Below, one piece after another: positions 49,342-58,243 of a stretch of DNA of 64,000 nucleotides. Position 1 is the stretch's first letter; every line of letters starts with the position of its first letter. The notes beneath the pieces were generated by a model. The model saw only the letters and a program-made list of their open reading frames with translations. It did not search any database and had not been told where the DNA came from. The DNA is from Pseudomonas sp. RIT-PI-q (GTDB lineage Bacteria; Pseudomonadota; Gammaproteobacteria; Pseudomonadales; Pseudomonadaceae): positions 597,763 through 661,762 of the forward strand of contig NZ_LHPC01000028.1 of assembly GCF_001297125.1 (NCBI RefSeq), given 5' to 3'. The position numbers and the translations under genes were made by a program.

Positions 49342-50694
49342 ATGTCCGAGCTATCCGAAGCGCGCATCCCCGACGCACCCGCAATTCAACGCTTGCCCCT
49401 TTTGCAGTTGATTCTGGTTGGCCTGCAACACGTTCTGCTGATGTACGGCGGAGCCATCGCGGTGCCGCTGATCATCGGACAGGCCGCTGGCCTGAGTCGT
49501 GAAGAAATCGCCTTCCTGATCAACGCCGACCTGCTCGTGGCCGGGATCGCCACCATCGTGCAATCGATGGGCATCGGCCCCATGGGCATTCGCATGCCGG
49601 TGATGATGGGCGCCAGCTTCGCTGCGGTCGGCAGCATGGTCGCCATGGCCGGCATGCCGGGCATCGGTCTGCAGGGGATTTTCGGCGCGACCATCGCCGC
49701 CGGGTTCTTCGGCATGATCATCGCGCCGTTCATGTCCAAAGTCGTGCGCTTCTTCCCGCCGCTGGTGACCGGCACCGTCATCACCTCGATCGGTTTGTCG
49801 CTGTTCCCCGTGGCCGTCAACTGGGCTGGCGGCGGCGCCGGCGCCGCTCAATTCGGTTCCCCGGTTTACCTGGCCATCGCCGCGCTGGTGCTGGCCACCA
49901 TCTTGCTGGTGCATCGCTTCATGCGCGGTTTCTGGGTGAACATTTCGGTGCTGATCGGCATGTGCCTGGGCTACGTCATTTGCGGCCTGATCGGCATGGT
50001 CGACCTCAGCGGCATGGCGCAAGCGCCCTGGCTGCAAATCGTTACCCCACTGCATTTCGGCATGCCGAAGTTTGAACTGGCACCGATTCTGTCGATGTGT
50101 CTGGTGGTGGTGATTATCTTCGTCGAGTCCACCGGGATGTTCCTCGCACTGGGCAAGATCACCGGCCAGGAAGTCTGCCCACGCATGCTGCGTCGCGGCT
50201 TGCTGTGTGATGCCGGCGCTTCGTTCTTCGCCGGTTTCTTCAACACCTTCACCCACTCCTCGTTCGCCCAGAACATCGGCCTGGTGCAGATGACCGGCGT
50301 GCGCTGCCGCTCAGTGACCATCGTCGCCGGCGGTTTGCTGGTGCTGTTGAGCCTGCTGCCGAAAGCGGCGTTCCTGGTGGCCTCGATTCCGCCAGCGGTA
50401 TTGGGCGGCGCGGCGATTGCGATGTTCGGCATGGTTGCCGCCACCGGGATCAAGATTCTTCAGGAAGCCGACATCGGTGACCGCCGTAACCAGTTGCTGG
50501 TCGCGGTGAGCATCGGCATGGGGTTGATCCCGGTGGTGCGGCCTGAATTCTTCGCGCACCTGCCGCTGTGGATGAGCCCCATCACCCACAGCGGAATCGC
50601 CATGGCCACGTTGAGTGCGCTGTCGCTGAACCTGCTGTTCAACATTCTCGGTGGCCGCGAACGCGCCGCCATCAACGACTGCCACGCCCACTAA
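49342..50694 (+). CDS. NCS2/NAT family urate-xanthine permease
   Basis: 450 residues, 12-14 membrane segments. NAT signatures QHVLLMYGGAIAVPLIIG and ESTGMFLALGKITGQEVCP are present; the Glu in the latter is a substrate contact in UraA/UapA-type carriers. UacT/UraT-like uptake of urate or xanthine is inferred from position after puuD. AAGAATAA (49315-49322) lies in the leader. Confidence 0.9.
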   Translation: MSELSEARIPDAPAIQRLPLLQLILVGLQHVLLMYGGAIAVPLIIGQAAGLSREEIAFLINADLLVAGIATIVQSMGIGPMGIRMPVMMGASFAAVGSMVAMAGMPGIGLQGIFGATIAAGFFGMIIAPFMSKVVRFFPPLVTGTVITSIGLSLFPVAVNWAGGGAGAAQFGSPVYLAIAALVLATILLVHRFMRGFWVNISVLIGMCLGYVICGLIGMVDLSGMAQAPWLQIVTPLHFGMPKFELAPILSMCLVVVIIFVESTGMFLALGKITGQEVCPRMLRRGLLCDAGASFFAGFFNTFTHSSFAQNIGLVQMTGVRCRSVTIVAGGLLVLLSLLPKAAFLVASIPPAVLGGAAIAMFGMVAATGIKILQEADIGDRRNQLLVAVSIGMGLIPVVRPEFFAHLPLWMSPITHSGIAMATLSALSLNLLFNILGGRERAAINDCHAH

Positions 50695-50713
50695 GACAGA
50701 AACGCACAACCCC

Positions 50714-50816
50714 CTGTAGGAGCGAGCCTGCTCGCGATGAACCCGAGAACACCGCGTGTATCCAGATAACACGCGTAATCGTTGACGACCATCGCGAGCA
50801 GGCTCGCTCCTACAGG
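50714..50816. repeat. REP pair (same unit as 13264 and 35389)
   Basis: GTAGGAGCGAGCCTGCTCGC and inverse with a spacer sharing ACACGCGTAATCGTTGACG-like sequence with the copies at 13264 and 35389. Confidence 0.88.
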
Positions 50817-50864
50817 GGCAGGGGTTTCCTGCGCCTTGAAAATAAAAACAAAAGGGAGCAACAG

Positions 50865-51650
50865 ATGATTCGGACACAGACAAACATGCTGTTGGGCGGT
50901 GGCCTGTTGGCTGCGAGCCAAGCCATGGCCGGCGATTTATTGTTGTGGCAGACCAACAGCCTGAGCTACCTGTATGGCAAGGACTTCGCGGTCAACCCGT
51001 CGATCCAGCAAACGGTGACGTTCGAGCACGCCCATCGCTGGAAGTACGGCGACAACTTCCTGTTCGTCGACAGTACGTACTACAACGGCGAGAAAGACCG
51101 GAACAAAGGCGTTCACGCCTATTACGGCGAGTTCAGTCCGCGCCTCTCTTTCGGCAAAATCCTCGACCGCCGTTTCGAGTTTGGCCCGATCAAGGACGTG
51201 TTGCTGGCCATGACCTACGAGAATGGCGAAGACGACACCGAGGCCTATCTGATCGGCCCCGGTTTCGACCTCACCGTACCGGGCTTCAATTTTTTCACCT
51301 TGAACATCTACTATCGCCAGACCGAAGGCTCGCGCCCCGGCGACGATGTCTGGCAGATCACGCCGGCCTGGTCCTACACCCTGCCATTGGGCAACTCGAA
51401 CCTGTTGATCGACGGCTACATCGACTGGGTCGTGGATAACGACCAGAACTCACAGGGCAGCTATCACGCCAACCTGCACGTGAACCCGCAGATCAAATAC
51501 GACCTGGGGAAAGCCTTGGGCTGGCGGGAGAAACAGGTGTACGCCGGCGTCGAATACAGTTACTGGAAAGACAAATACGGCATCGAAAACAACGGCAACT
51601 TCGACACCAATGAAAACACCACCAGCCTGCTGGTGAAGGTGCATTTCTAG
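50865..51650 (+). CDS. Tsx/OmpK-like outer-membrane nucleobase or nucleoside channel, copy 1
   Basis: 261 residues; signal peptide of 22 residues ending AMA. The mature barrel starts GDLLLWQTNSLSYLYGKDF and ends with Phe (VKVHF), the outer-membrane sorting signal. Tsx-family motif FEHAHRWKYGDNFLFVD is clear. Position after the urate permease suggests purine entry. AATAAAAACAA (50841-50851) precedes GGGAG. Copy 2 follows at 52026-52811, same length. Confidence 0.88.
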   Translation: MIRTQTNMLLGGGLLAASQAMAGDLLLWQTNSLSYLYGKDFAVNPSIQQTVTFEHAHRWKYGDNFLFVDSTYYNGEKDRNKGVHAYYGEFSPRLSFGKILDRRFEFGPIKDVLLAMTYENGEDDTEAYLIGPGFDLTVPGFNFFTLNIYYRQTEGSRPGDDVWQITPAWSYTLPLGNSNLLIDGYIDWVVDNDQNSQGSYHANLHVNPQIKYDLGKALGWREKQVYAGVEYSYWKDKYGIENNGNFDTNENTTSLLVKVHF

Positions 51651-52025
51651 ATGATCCGCAACCGTGCCCCAGACCTGTCGTCGGTGCGCTGTTGCGGGGC
51701 ACTTGAGACCTGGCCAAGGAGTCAGTATTCTCCGCGGCCGCCCAAATCCGCTTTAAAAAAAAGCCCGGATTTAATTCCTGACCAGAAAGCCAACTTATCC
51801 CGGCCCTGGACGGTATCAAGGCACTCCAAAACCCCTCTCAATCGACTGTTCTTGAGCAGCCGAGCGGGAGTTTTTTTGTTTTTTAAAAGCCTTGGCGCAG
51901 CTCTTGCTAACAGCACTGAAGCTGACCGACTGGATGATTTTTTACCGCTACAGAAAAAGGCGCCACACCAGAGCGCCGACCTTAAAAAAATAACGTGGAA
52001 CCACCTACTTTTTGGGAGCAACCGA
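51651..52025. other. Leader region between the two Tsx-like genes
   Basis: 375 bases without a supported gene (an open frame exists but has no ribosome site and ends in the second gene). GTGCCCC (51664-51670) can pair with GGGGCAC (51696-51702) just after the first stop. A GGCGC/GCGCC hairpin lies near 51959-51977. A promoter for the second copy is probably between 51880 and 51960. Confidence 0.4.
51823..51878 (+). terminator. Possible terminator or attenuator in the Tsx leader
   Basis: ACTCC (51823-51827) with GGAGT (51867-51871), enclosing CTCAA/TTGAG (51837-51841 and 51852-51856), followed by T7. The outer stem is only five pairs, so it is weak. Confidence 0.35.
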
Positions 52026-52811
52026 ATGAAACGTACGTGCACTAGCCTGATGCTGGCGGGATCATTGCTGGCCGGGGGCCAGGCCATGGCCGGCGACTTG
52101 CTGCAATGGCAGAACAACAGCCTGACCTATCTGTATGGCAAAGACTTCCAGGTCAACCCGCGCATTCAGCAGACGGTGACCTTCGAACACGCCGATGGCT
52201 GGAAATACGGCGACAACTTCTTCTTCATCGACAAGATCTTCTACAACGGCAAGGAAGACGCCTTCGCGGGCGAGAACACCTACTACGGTGAATTCAGCCC
52301 ACGCCTGTCGTTTGGCAAGATTTTCGACCAGAAACTTGAATTCGGCCCGGTCAAAGACGTGCTGTTGGCCATGACTTACGAGTTCGGTGAAGACGATACC
52401 GAGTCCTACCTGATCGGTCCTGGTTTCGACCTGGCCATCCCGGGCTTCGACTACTTCCAGCTGAACTTCTACAACCGCCACACCGAAGGCGACCGTCCGG
52501 GTGACAATATCTGGCAGGTCACGCCGGTCTGGTCCTACACCATTCCGGTGGGCGATTCGAACATCCTGATCGACGGTTTCATGGACTGGGTGGTCGACAA
52601 CGACGTCAACAAAAAAGGCGAATACCACGCCAACCTGCACTTCAATCCACAGGTCAAATACGACCTGGGCAAGGCGCTGAATCTTGGCGAAAAGCAGTTG
52701 TACGTGGGTGTCGAGTATGACTACTGGAAAAACAAGTACGGCATCGAAGACAGCCAGGGCTTCAAGACTGATCAGAGCGTAACCAGCTTCCTGGTCAAGG
52801 TGCACTTCTGA
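52026..52811 (+). CDS. Tsx/OmpK-like outer-membrane channel, copy 2
   Basis: 261 residues from ATG 52026, GGGAG upstream. The signal peptide ends AMA and the mature part begins GDLLQWQNNSLTYLYGKDF; the C terminus is VKVHF. It is highly similar to 50865-51650 throughout, so a tandem duplication, but the leader is different, which allows separate regulation. Confidence 0.88.
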   Translation: MKRTCTSLMLAGSLLAGGQAMAGDLLQWQNNSLTYLYGKDFQVNPRIQQTVTFEHADGWKYGDNFFFIDKIFYNGKEDAFAGENTYYGEFSPRLSFGKIFDQKLEFGPVKDVLLAMTYEFGEDDTESYLIGPGFDLAIPGFDYFQLNFYNRHTEGDRPGDNIWQVTPVWSYTIPVGDSNILIDGFMDWVVDNDVNKKGEYHANLHFNPQVKYDLGKALNLGEKQLYVGVEYDYWKNKYGIEDSQGFKTDQSVTSFLVKVHF

Positions 52812-52833
52812 TTCGGCGGCGTCTGTAAGGACG

Positions 52834-52928
52834 CCTTCGCGGGCAAGCCTCGCTCCTACAGGTTTTGTGTCGTTCGCCAATTATGTGAACGACACAAAAC
52901 CTGTAGGAGCGAGGCTTGCCCGCGAAGG
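52834..52928. repeat. REP pair between convergent genes
   Basis: CGCGGGCAAGCCTCGCTCCT and inverse, between the Tsx-like gene and the convergent patatin gene. Confidence 0.87.
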
Positions 52929-52942
52929 CCACACCGCAAATC

Positions 52943-54115
52943 TCAAGCGCTGACCGCCGCCTCGGCTATCCCAAGAAACCGGCACAACTCCCCGCGTTTG
53001 GCCAACGCATCGCGCCGCCCCAGATCTATCAACTCACTGCAATACCCCGCCTCGAACAACAGATAGCTCAACACCCCCGCCCCGCTGGTCTTGGTCGCCC
53101 CCGGCCCACGTAGAAACAGACGCAACGCCGCTGGCAATTCCTGCCTATGCCGCGCCGCAATTTCATCGATCGGCTGACTCGGCGAAATCACCAACACCTC
53201 CACCGGCGCCACACCGAGCGCTCGGGTCGGCGTGCCGTCGGGCAGCAGATGGCTGAACTGATTCAGACGCTGCAGCAACTCGATGTCACTTTCCAGGCTG
53301 TCAATGAACGTACTGTTGAGCATGTGCCCGCCGATCTGTGCCAGAGTCGGCTGCTGACCGGTGTAGGCGCGTTGCAGCGGTTGTTCCGGGTCGACGCCGC
53401 GCGGGTTGCCGCTGACGCCCACCACCAGCACACGGCTGGCGCCCAGGTGCAGGGCCGGGCTGATCGGTGCCGATTGGCGTACCGCGCCGTCGCCGAAATA
53501 CTCCTCGCCGATTTTCACCGGGGCGAACAGCAGCGGAATCGCCGAACTGGCGAGCAAATGTTCGACGGACAATTGCGTCGGCACGCCGATGCGTCGATGA
53601 CGCAACCACGCATCGATGGTGGTGCCGCCCTGATAGAAGGTGACGGCCTGACCGGACTCATAACCAAACGCAGTGACCGCCACCGCCTGCAACTGCTTTT
53701 GCGCGATGGCTTCGGCGATGCCGGTCATGTGCAGTTTGTCGTTGAGCAACCCGCGCAGCGGCGAACTGTTGAGCAAAGCCACCGGCACCTGAGCGCCGAT
53801 ACCCAGCAAGCTGTGGCTGACGAAGCGGCTGGCCTGATGAATCACGCCAGGCCAGTCACTGCGCAACACCAGATGACTGCGAAAGCCCTGCCAGAAGGCG
53901 GTCAGACGCTCGATCGCGCCACGGAAGTCCAGCGCGCCACTGGCGAGGCTGACCGCATTGATCGCCCCAGCCGAGGTGCCGACAATCACCGGAAACGGGT
54001 TGCTGGCGCCCACCGGCAACAGTTCGGCAATCGCCGCCAGCACGCCCACCTGATAGGCCGCCCGAGCCCCGCCACCGGAAAGAATCAAGCCTGTAACCGG
54101 TTCAGCAGGACTCAT
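52943..54115 (-). CDS. Patatin-like phospholipase
   Basis: 390 residues. Oxyanion Gly-rich loop SGGGARAAY (13-21), nucleophile GTSAG (S48) and catalytic Asp in DGA (D209), the Ser-Asp dyad of patatins. Lacks a signal peptide. It hydrolyses acyl groups of membrane or neutral lipids; the C-terminal 100 residues (about 290-390) are of unknown role. Upstream lies lpxL on the same strand, 35 bases away. Confidence 0.9.
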   Translation of the reverse strand: MSPAEPVTGLILSGGGARAAYQVGVLAAIAELLPVGASNPFPVIVGTSAGAINAVSLASGALDFRGAIERLTAFWQGFRSHLVLRSDWPGVIHQASRFVSHSLLGIGAQVPVALLNSSPLRGLLNDKLHMTGIAEAIAQKQLQAVAVTAFGYESGQAVTFYQGGTTIDAWLRHRRIGVPTQLSVEHLLASSAIPLLFAPVKIGEEYFGDGAVRQSAPISPALHLGASRVLVVGVSGNPRGVDPEQPLQRAYTGQQPTLAQIGGHMLNSTFIDSLESDIELLQRLNQFSHLLPDGTPTRALGVAPVEVLVISPSQPIDEIAARHRQELPAALRLFLRGPGATKTSGAGVLSYLLFEAGYCSELIDLGRRDALAKRGELCRFLGIAEAAVSA

Positions 54116-54150
54116 CGCAACGCTCCATGGTGCTTAAAGGGATCGGTGAT

Positions 54151-55083
54151 TCAACCGCGTTTTTTATACAACTTCGGCTCGCCCGGCGGACGGCTCTTGA
54201 AGCGGCGATGGGCCCAGAGGTATTGCTCCGGGCACTCGCGCAAGACGCCTTCGATCCACTGGTTGATGCGCAGGCAATCGGCTTCCTCGGTTTCGCCGGG
54301 GAAGTTATCGAGCGGCGCATGAATCACCAGTCGATAGCCACTGCCATCAGCCAGGCGTTCCTGGGTGAACGGCACCACCAACGCCTTGCCCAGCCGTGCA
54401 AACTTGCTGGTGGCGGTGACGGTAGCGGCTTGAATCCCGAACAGCGGCACGAAGACACTTTGCTTCGCGCCGTAGTCCTGATCCGGTGCGTACCAGATCG
54501 CCCGGCCGGCCCGCAGCAGTTTGAGCATGCCGCGCACGTCCTCACGCTCCACCGCCAGCGAATCCAGGTTGTGCCGCTCGCGGCCATTGCGCTGGACGTA
54601 ATCGAACAGCGCGTTCTTGTGCTCGCGGTACATGCCGTCGATGGTGTGCTGCTGACCCAACAGCGCCGCGCCGATTTCCAGCGTGGTGAAATGCACGGCC
54701 ATCAGGATCACACCCTTGCCTTCACGCTGGGCTTTTTTCAGATGCTCCAAGCCTTCGACGTGGGCCAGCTTGGCCAGACGCTCGCGCGACCACCACCAGC
54801 TCATCGCCATCTCGAAAAACGCGATGCCGGTGGAAGCGAAGTTTTCCTTGAGCAGGCGCTTGCGCTCCGCCGGGGACTTTTCAGGGAAACACAGCTCGAG
54901 ATTGCGCTTGGCAATGCGCCGTCGGTCGCCGGCCACTCGATACATCAAGGCACCGAGGACGCGACCGACAAACAGCAACGCCGGATACGGCAACTGAACA
55001 ATCAGCCACAACAGCCCCAAGCCACACCACAGCGGCCAAAAACGCGGAGAAAGAAATGCTGTTCGAAAACGCGGGCGATCCAT
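54151..55083 (-). CDS. lpxL: Lipid A biosynthesis lauroyl/acyl acyltransferase
   Basis: 310 residues from ATG 55083 (MDRPRFRTAF). One N-terminal membrane anchor (about 18-45) and catalytic HX4E (HFTTLE, H131, E136) of the LpxL/HtrB family. It adds a secondary acyl chain to lipid A at the inner membrane. Divergent from minC, as is htrB next to minCDE in P. aeruginosa. Confidence 0.92.
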   Translation of the reverse strand: MDRPRFRTAFLSPRFWPLWCGLGLLWLIVQLPYPALLFVGRVLGALMYRVAGDRRRIAKRNLELCFPEKSPAERKRLLKENFASTGIAFFEMAMSWWWSRERLAKLAHVEGLEHLKKAQREGKGVILMAVHFTTLEIGAALLGQQHTIDGMYREHKNALFDYVQRNGRERHNLDSLAVEREDVRGMLKLLRAGRAIWYAPDQDYGAKQSVFVPLFGIQAATVTATSKFARLGKALVVPFTQERLADGSGYRLVIHAPLDNFPGETEEADCLRINQWIEGVLRECPEQYLWAHRRFKSRPPGEPKLYKKRG

Positions 55084-55200
55084 TAAAGGTTCCGGAAAGA
55101 CAATGGCCGCGCATTCTACATCGTTCGACCCGGCTTGCGGCCTGCGGGCGTTCTCGTTATAAGTCTCGGCACTTTTAGTGACAAGCCGTTGTATGCCGAC

Positions 55201-55938
55201 ATGAGCCAAACCGAACCGCTAGACCAAGATCCCGTGTTCCAGCTGAAGGGCAGCATGCTCGCCATTACCGTGCTGGAACTGGCCCGCAACGACCTCGAGA
55301 ACCTTGATCGGCAACTGGCCGCCAAGGTCGCCCAGGCGCCGAATTTCTTCAGCAATGCGCCGCTGGTGCTGGCCCTGGACAAGCTTCCAGCCAGTGAAGG
55401 CGCGGTCGATTTGCCGGGTCTGATGCGCGTTTGCCGCCAGCATGGCCTGCGGACCCTGGCGATCCGTGCCAGCCGTATCGAAGACATCGCCGCGGCCATC
55501 GCGGTCGACCTGCCGGTGCTGCCGCCATCCGGCGCCCGGGAACGCCAACTCGACCTGCACGAAGGCGAGATAAAGAAAAAACCGGAAAAACCACCGGAGC
55601 CGACCCTCAAACCGACCAAAATCATCACGTCGCCAGTACGTGGTGGCCAGCAGATTTATGCCCAGGGTTGCGATTTGGTGGTGATTTCGTCGGTCAGCCC
55701 GGGGGCGGAACTTCTCGCCGATGGGAACATCCATGTATACGGGCCGATGCGTGGTCGCGTGTTGGCCGGGGTCAAAGGCGACACGAAAGCCAGGATTTTC
55801 TGTCAGCAAATGAGCGCTGAACTGGTCTCCATCGCCGGTCATTACAAGGTTTCCGAAGATCTGCGCCGCGACCCTTTGTGGGGTTCGGGCGTACAGGTCA
55901 GCCTGTCGGGCGATGTGTTGAACATCATTCGGCTTTAA
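55201..55938 (+). CDS. minC: Septum site-determining protein MinC
   Basis: 245 residues from ATG 55201; the frame to 55135 overlaps the lpxL upstream region. An N-terminal domain that blocks FtsZ polymerisation (1-110), a Pro/Lys linker (about 122-140) and the C-terminal beta-helix that binds MinD (SPVRGGQQIYAQGCDLVVI, VYGPMRGRVLAGVKGD). Confidence 0.94.
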   Translation: MSQTEPLDQDPVFQLKGSMLAITVLELARNDLENLDRQLAAKVAQAPNFFSNAPLVLALDKLPASEGAVDLPGLMRVCRQHGLRTLAIRASRIEDIAAAIAVDLPVLPPSGARERQLDLHEGEIKKKPEKPPEPTLKPTKIITSPVRGGQQIYAQGCDLVVISSVSPGAELLADGNIHVYGPMRGRVLAGVKGDTKARIFCQQMSAELVSIAGHYKVSEDLRRDPLWGSGVQVSLSGDVLNIIRL

Positions 55939-56019
55939 CGGATACTGCCGCATTTTCCAAGCATCTCTAAAACGTAGCGAAAACGGCTCAAACGAAGTAG
56001 GAAAAAGGCCGAAAACAGT

Positions 56020-56036
56020 GTTTACCGGGGGTAAAC
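56020..56036. other. Hairpin in the minC-minD gap
   Basis: GTTTACC and GGTAAAC, a perfect 7-bp stem with GGG loop. No U-run follows, so it is a regulatory or stability element rather than a terminator. The 200-base gap also must carry any minD promoter. Confidence 0.4.
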
Positions 56037-56139
56037 GCCGTTCAGGACCGGATTCCAGCCAAGGCTGTCCGACTGCAGTAGTTTTTCAAGAGATGTTTTT
56101 CAGGGGCTAAAAGTCCTTTTTCCTTAGGGGTGAAACACC

Positions 56140-56952
56140 TTGGCCAAGATTCTCGTGGTTACATCCGGCAAGGGTGGTGTGGGTAAGACCACCACCAGCG
56201 CCGCTATCGGTACAGGCCTCGCTCTGCGCGGTCACAAAACAGTTATCGTCGACTTCGACGTCGGTTTGCGTAACCTCGACCTAATCATGGGTTGCGAGCG
56301 TCGCGTGGTGTATGACTTCGTCAACGTGGTAAACGGCGAAGCCAACCTGCAGCAAGCCCTGATCAAAGACAAACGCCTGGAAAACCTCTACGTCCTGGCC
56401 GCCAGTCAGACCCGCGACAAAGACGCGCTGACCGTCGAAGGCGTAGAAAAAGTCCTGATGGCGCTGAAAGAAGACTTCGAATTCGTGGTCTGCGACTCTC
56501 CGGCCGGCATCGAGAAAGGCGCCCACCTGGCCATGTATTTCGCTGATGAAGCGATCATCGTGACCAACCCGGAAGTGTCCTCGGTACGTGACTCGGACCG
56601 TATGCTGGGCCTGCTGGCCAGCAAATCGCGCCGCGCCGAGAAGGGCGAAGAGCCGATCAAGGAACACTTGCTGCTGACCCGCTACAACCCGCAACGCGTC
56701 AGTGACGGCGAAATGCTCGGCGTCGAAGACGTCAAAGAGATTCTGGCCGTGACCCTGCTGGGTGTCATTCCGGAATCCCAAGCGGTACTCAAGGCTTCCA
56801 ACTCGGGCGTGCCGGTGATTCTCGACGACCAGAGCGACGCCGGCCAGGCGTACAGCGATGCGGTCGATCGTCTGCTGGGCAAAACCGTGGAGCATCGTTT
56901 CCTCGATGTGACGAAGAAAGGCTTCTTCGAGCGCCTGTTTGGAGGTCGATAA
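56140..56952 (+). CDS. minD: Septum site-determining ATPase MinD
   Basis: 270 residues from a TTG at 56140, preceded by AGGGGTG. Deviant Walker A GKGGVGKT (10-17), and the C-terminal amphipathic helix FFERLFGGR that binds the membrane. Recruits MinC to poles. minE begins at its last base. Confidence 0.96.
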   Translation: MAKILVVTSGKGGVGKTTTSAAIGTGLALRGHKTVIVDFDVGLRNLDLIMGCERRVVYDFVNVVNGEANLQQALIKDKRLENLYVLAASQTRDKDALTVEGVEKVLMALKEDFEFVVCDSPAGIEKGAHLAMYFADEAIIVTNPEVSSVRDSDRMLGLLASKSRRAEKGEEPIKEHLLLTRYNPQRVSDGEMLGVEDVKEILAVTLLGVIPESQAVLKASNSGVPVILDDQSDAGQAYSDAVDRLLGKTVEHRFLDVTKKGFFERLFGGR

Positions 56953-57206
56953 TGAACATTTTTGACTTCTTTCGTGCCAACAAGAAGCCAAGTACCGCCT
57001 CGGTTGCGAAAGAGCGTCTACAGATCATCGTGGCGCATGAACGCGGCCAACGCAGTACGCCGGACTACCTGCCAGCCTTGCAGAAGGAACTGGTCGAGGT
57101 AATCCGCAAGTACGTCAATATCGGGTCCGATGACGTGCACGTCGCTCTGGAAAACCAGGGCAGCTGCTCGATCCTGGAACTCAATATCACCCTGCCTGAC
57201 CGCTAG
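56952..57206 (+). CDS. minE: Cell division topological specificity factor MinE
   Basis: 84 residues, overlapping minD by one base (TAATG). An N-terminal amphipathic membrane-targeting segment (MNIFDFFRA), then the anti-MinCD helix (KERLQIIVAHERGQR) and a beta dimerisation domain. It stimulates MinD ATPase to set pole-to-pole oscillation. Confidence 0.96.
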   Translation: MNIFDFFRANKKPSTASVAKERLQIIVAHERGQRSTPDYLPALQKELVEVIRKYVNIGSDDVHVALENQGSCSILELNITLPDR

Positions 57207-57253
57207 TCGGTCAGACAGGAGCCACGGCGGCTCGATCATCTGGGCGCCCCTCA

Positions 57254-57341
57254 CTGTAGGAGCCGGCTTGCTGGCGATAGCATCAACGCACTGCATCAGT
57301 TACACCGCGTTGCCTGCATCGCCAGCAAGCCGGCTCCTACA
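57254..57341. repeat. REP pair
   Basis: GTAGGAGCCGGCTTGCTGGC and its inverse, a third core variant, between minE and rluA. Confidence 0.85.
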
Positions 57342-57397
57342 CACAAGGGTGTACAGGTGATCGAGCCGCCGTTGGCGTTTGTTACGAGGCTGTTTTA

Positions 57398-58033
57398 ATG
57401 CCGTTGTCCAACATCCGCATCATCCATCAGGACGCCGCTGTACTGGTGGTGGATAAACCGACCCTGTTGCTCTCTGTCCCTGGCCGGGCCGACGACAACA
57501 AGGACTGCCTGATCACCCGCCTGCAAGAAAACGGCTACCCGGAAGCGCGAATCGTCCATCGTCTGGACTGGGAAACCTCCGGCATCATTCTGTTGGCCCG
57601 TGACCCGGACACGCATCGCGAACTGTCTCGGCAATTTCACGACCGCGAAACCGAAAAGGCCTACACCGCCCTGTGCTGGGGTCAGCCGGAACTGGACAGT
57701 GGCAGCATCGACTTGCCGCTGCGCTACGACCCGCCGACCAAGCCACGCCACGTGGTGGACCATGAGTTCGGCAAACATGCTCTGACCTTCTGGCGGGGGC
57801 TGGAGCGTTGCGGTGACTGGCGCCGTGGCGAGCTGACGCCGATCACCGGCCGCTCCCATCAGTTGCGCGTGCACATGCTTTCCATCGGCCACCCGCTGCT
57901 GGGTGACGGGCTCTACGCCCATGAGCAAGCGCTGGCTGCCTGGCCGCGACTGTGCCTGCACGCGAGCATGCTCAGCTTCACCCATCCCCAGACCGGCGAG
58001 CGCCTGCGCTTCGAGTGCCCGGCACCGTTTTGA
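57398..58033 (+). CDS. rluA: RluA family pseudouridine synthase
   Basis: 211 residues. The catalytic Asp lies in the HRLD motif (54-57, D57). RluA modifies 23S rRNA U746 and tRNA U32 in enterobacteria; the match and the minCDE neighbourhood support RluA rather than RluC/D. The gene follows a REP, 190 bases after minE. Confidence 0.9.
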   Translation: MPLSNIRIIHQDAAVLVVDKPTLLLSVPGRADDNKDCLITRLQENGYPEARIVHRLDWETSGIILLARDPDTHRELSRQFHDRETEKAYTALCWGQPELDSGSIDLPLRYDPPTKPRHVVDHEFGKHALTFWRGLERCGDWRRGELTPITGRSHQLRVHMLSIGHPLLGDGLYAHEQALAAWPRLCLHASMLSFTHPQTGERLRFECPAPF

Positions 58034-58047
58034 GCCATAAATAAAAC

Positions 58048-58139
58048 CCTGTGGGAGCGGGCTTGCCCGCGATGGCGGTGTGTCAGTCGACATAATCGTG
58101 GCTGATAGTCCGTATTCGCGGGCAAGCCCGCTCCCACAG
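58048..58139. repeat. REP pair
   Basis: GTGGGAGCGGGCTTGCCCGC and inverse, 40 bases apart. Confidence 0.85.
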
Positions 58140-58243
58140 AGATCTACTTCAGATCCAATCTCAGCCATCTCCCCACCAGCACCACTACCGCCAATTCTTT
58201 GGCCAATACGCTAAACTGGCGCCATTGCTGTCTGGAGCTACTT

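Noticed and set aside
49351..50256. A 301-codon minus-strand frame rich in His and Gln opposite the urate permease
   Set aside because: Antisense shadow of a membrane-protein gene; such His/Gln-rich frames also appear opposite the other permease (41715-42479).
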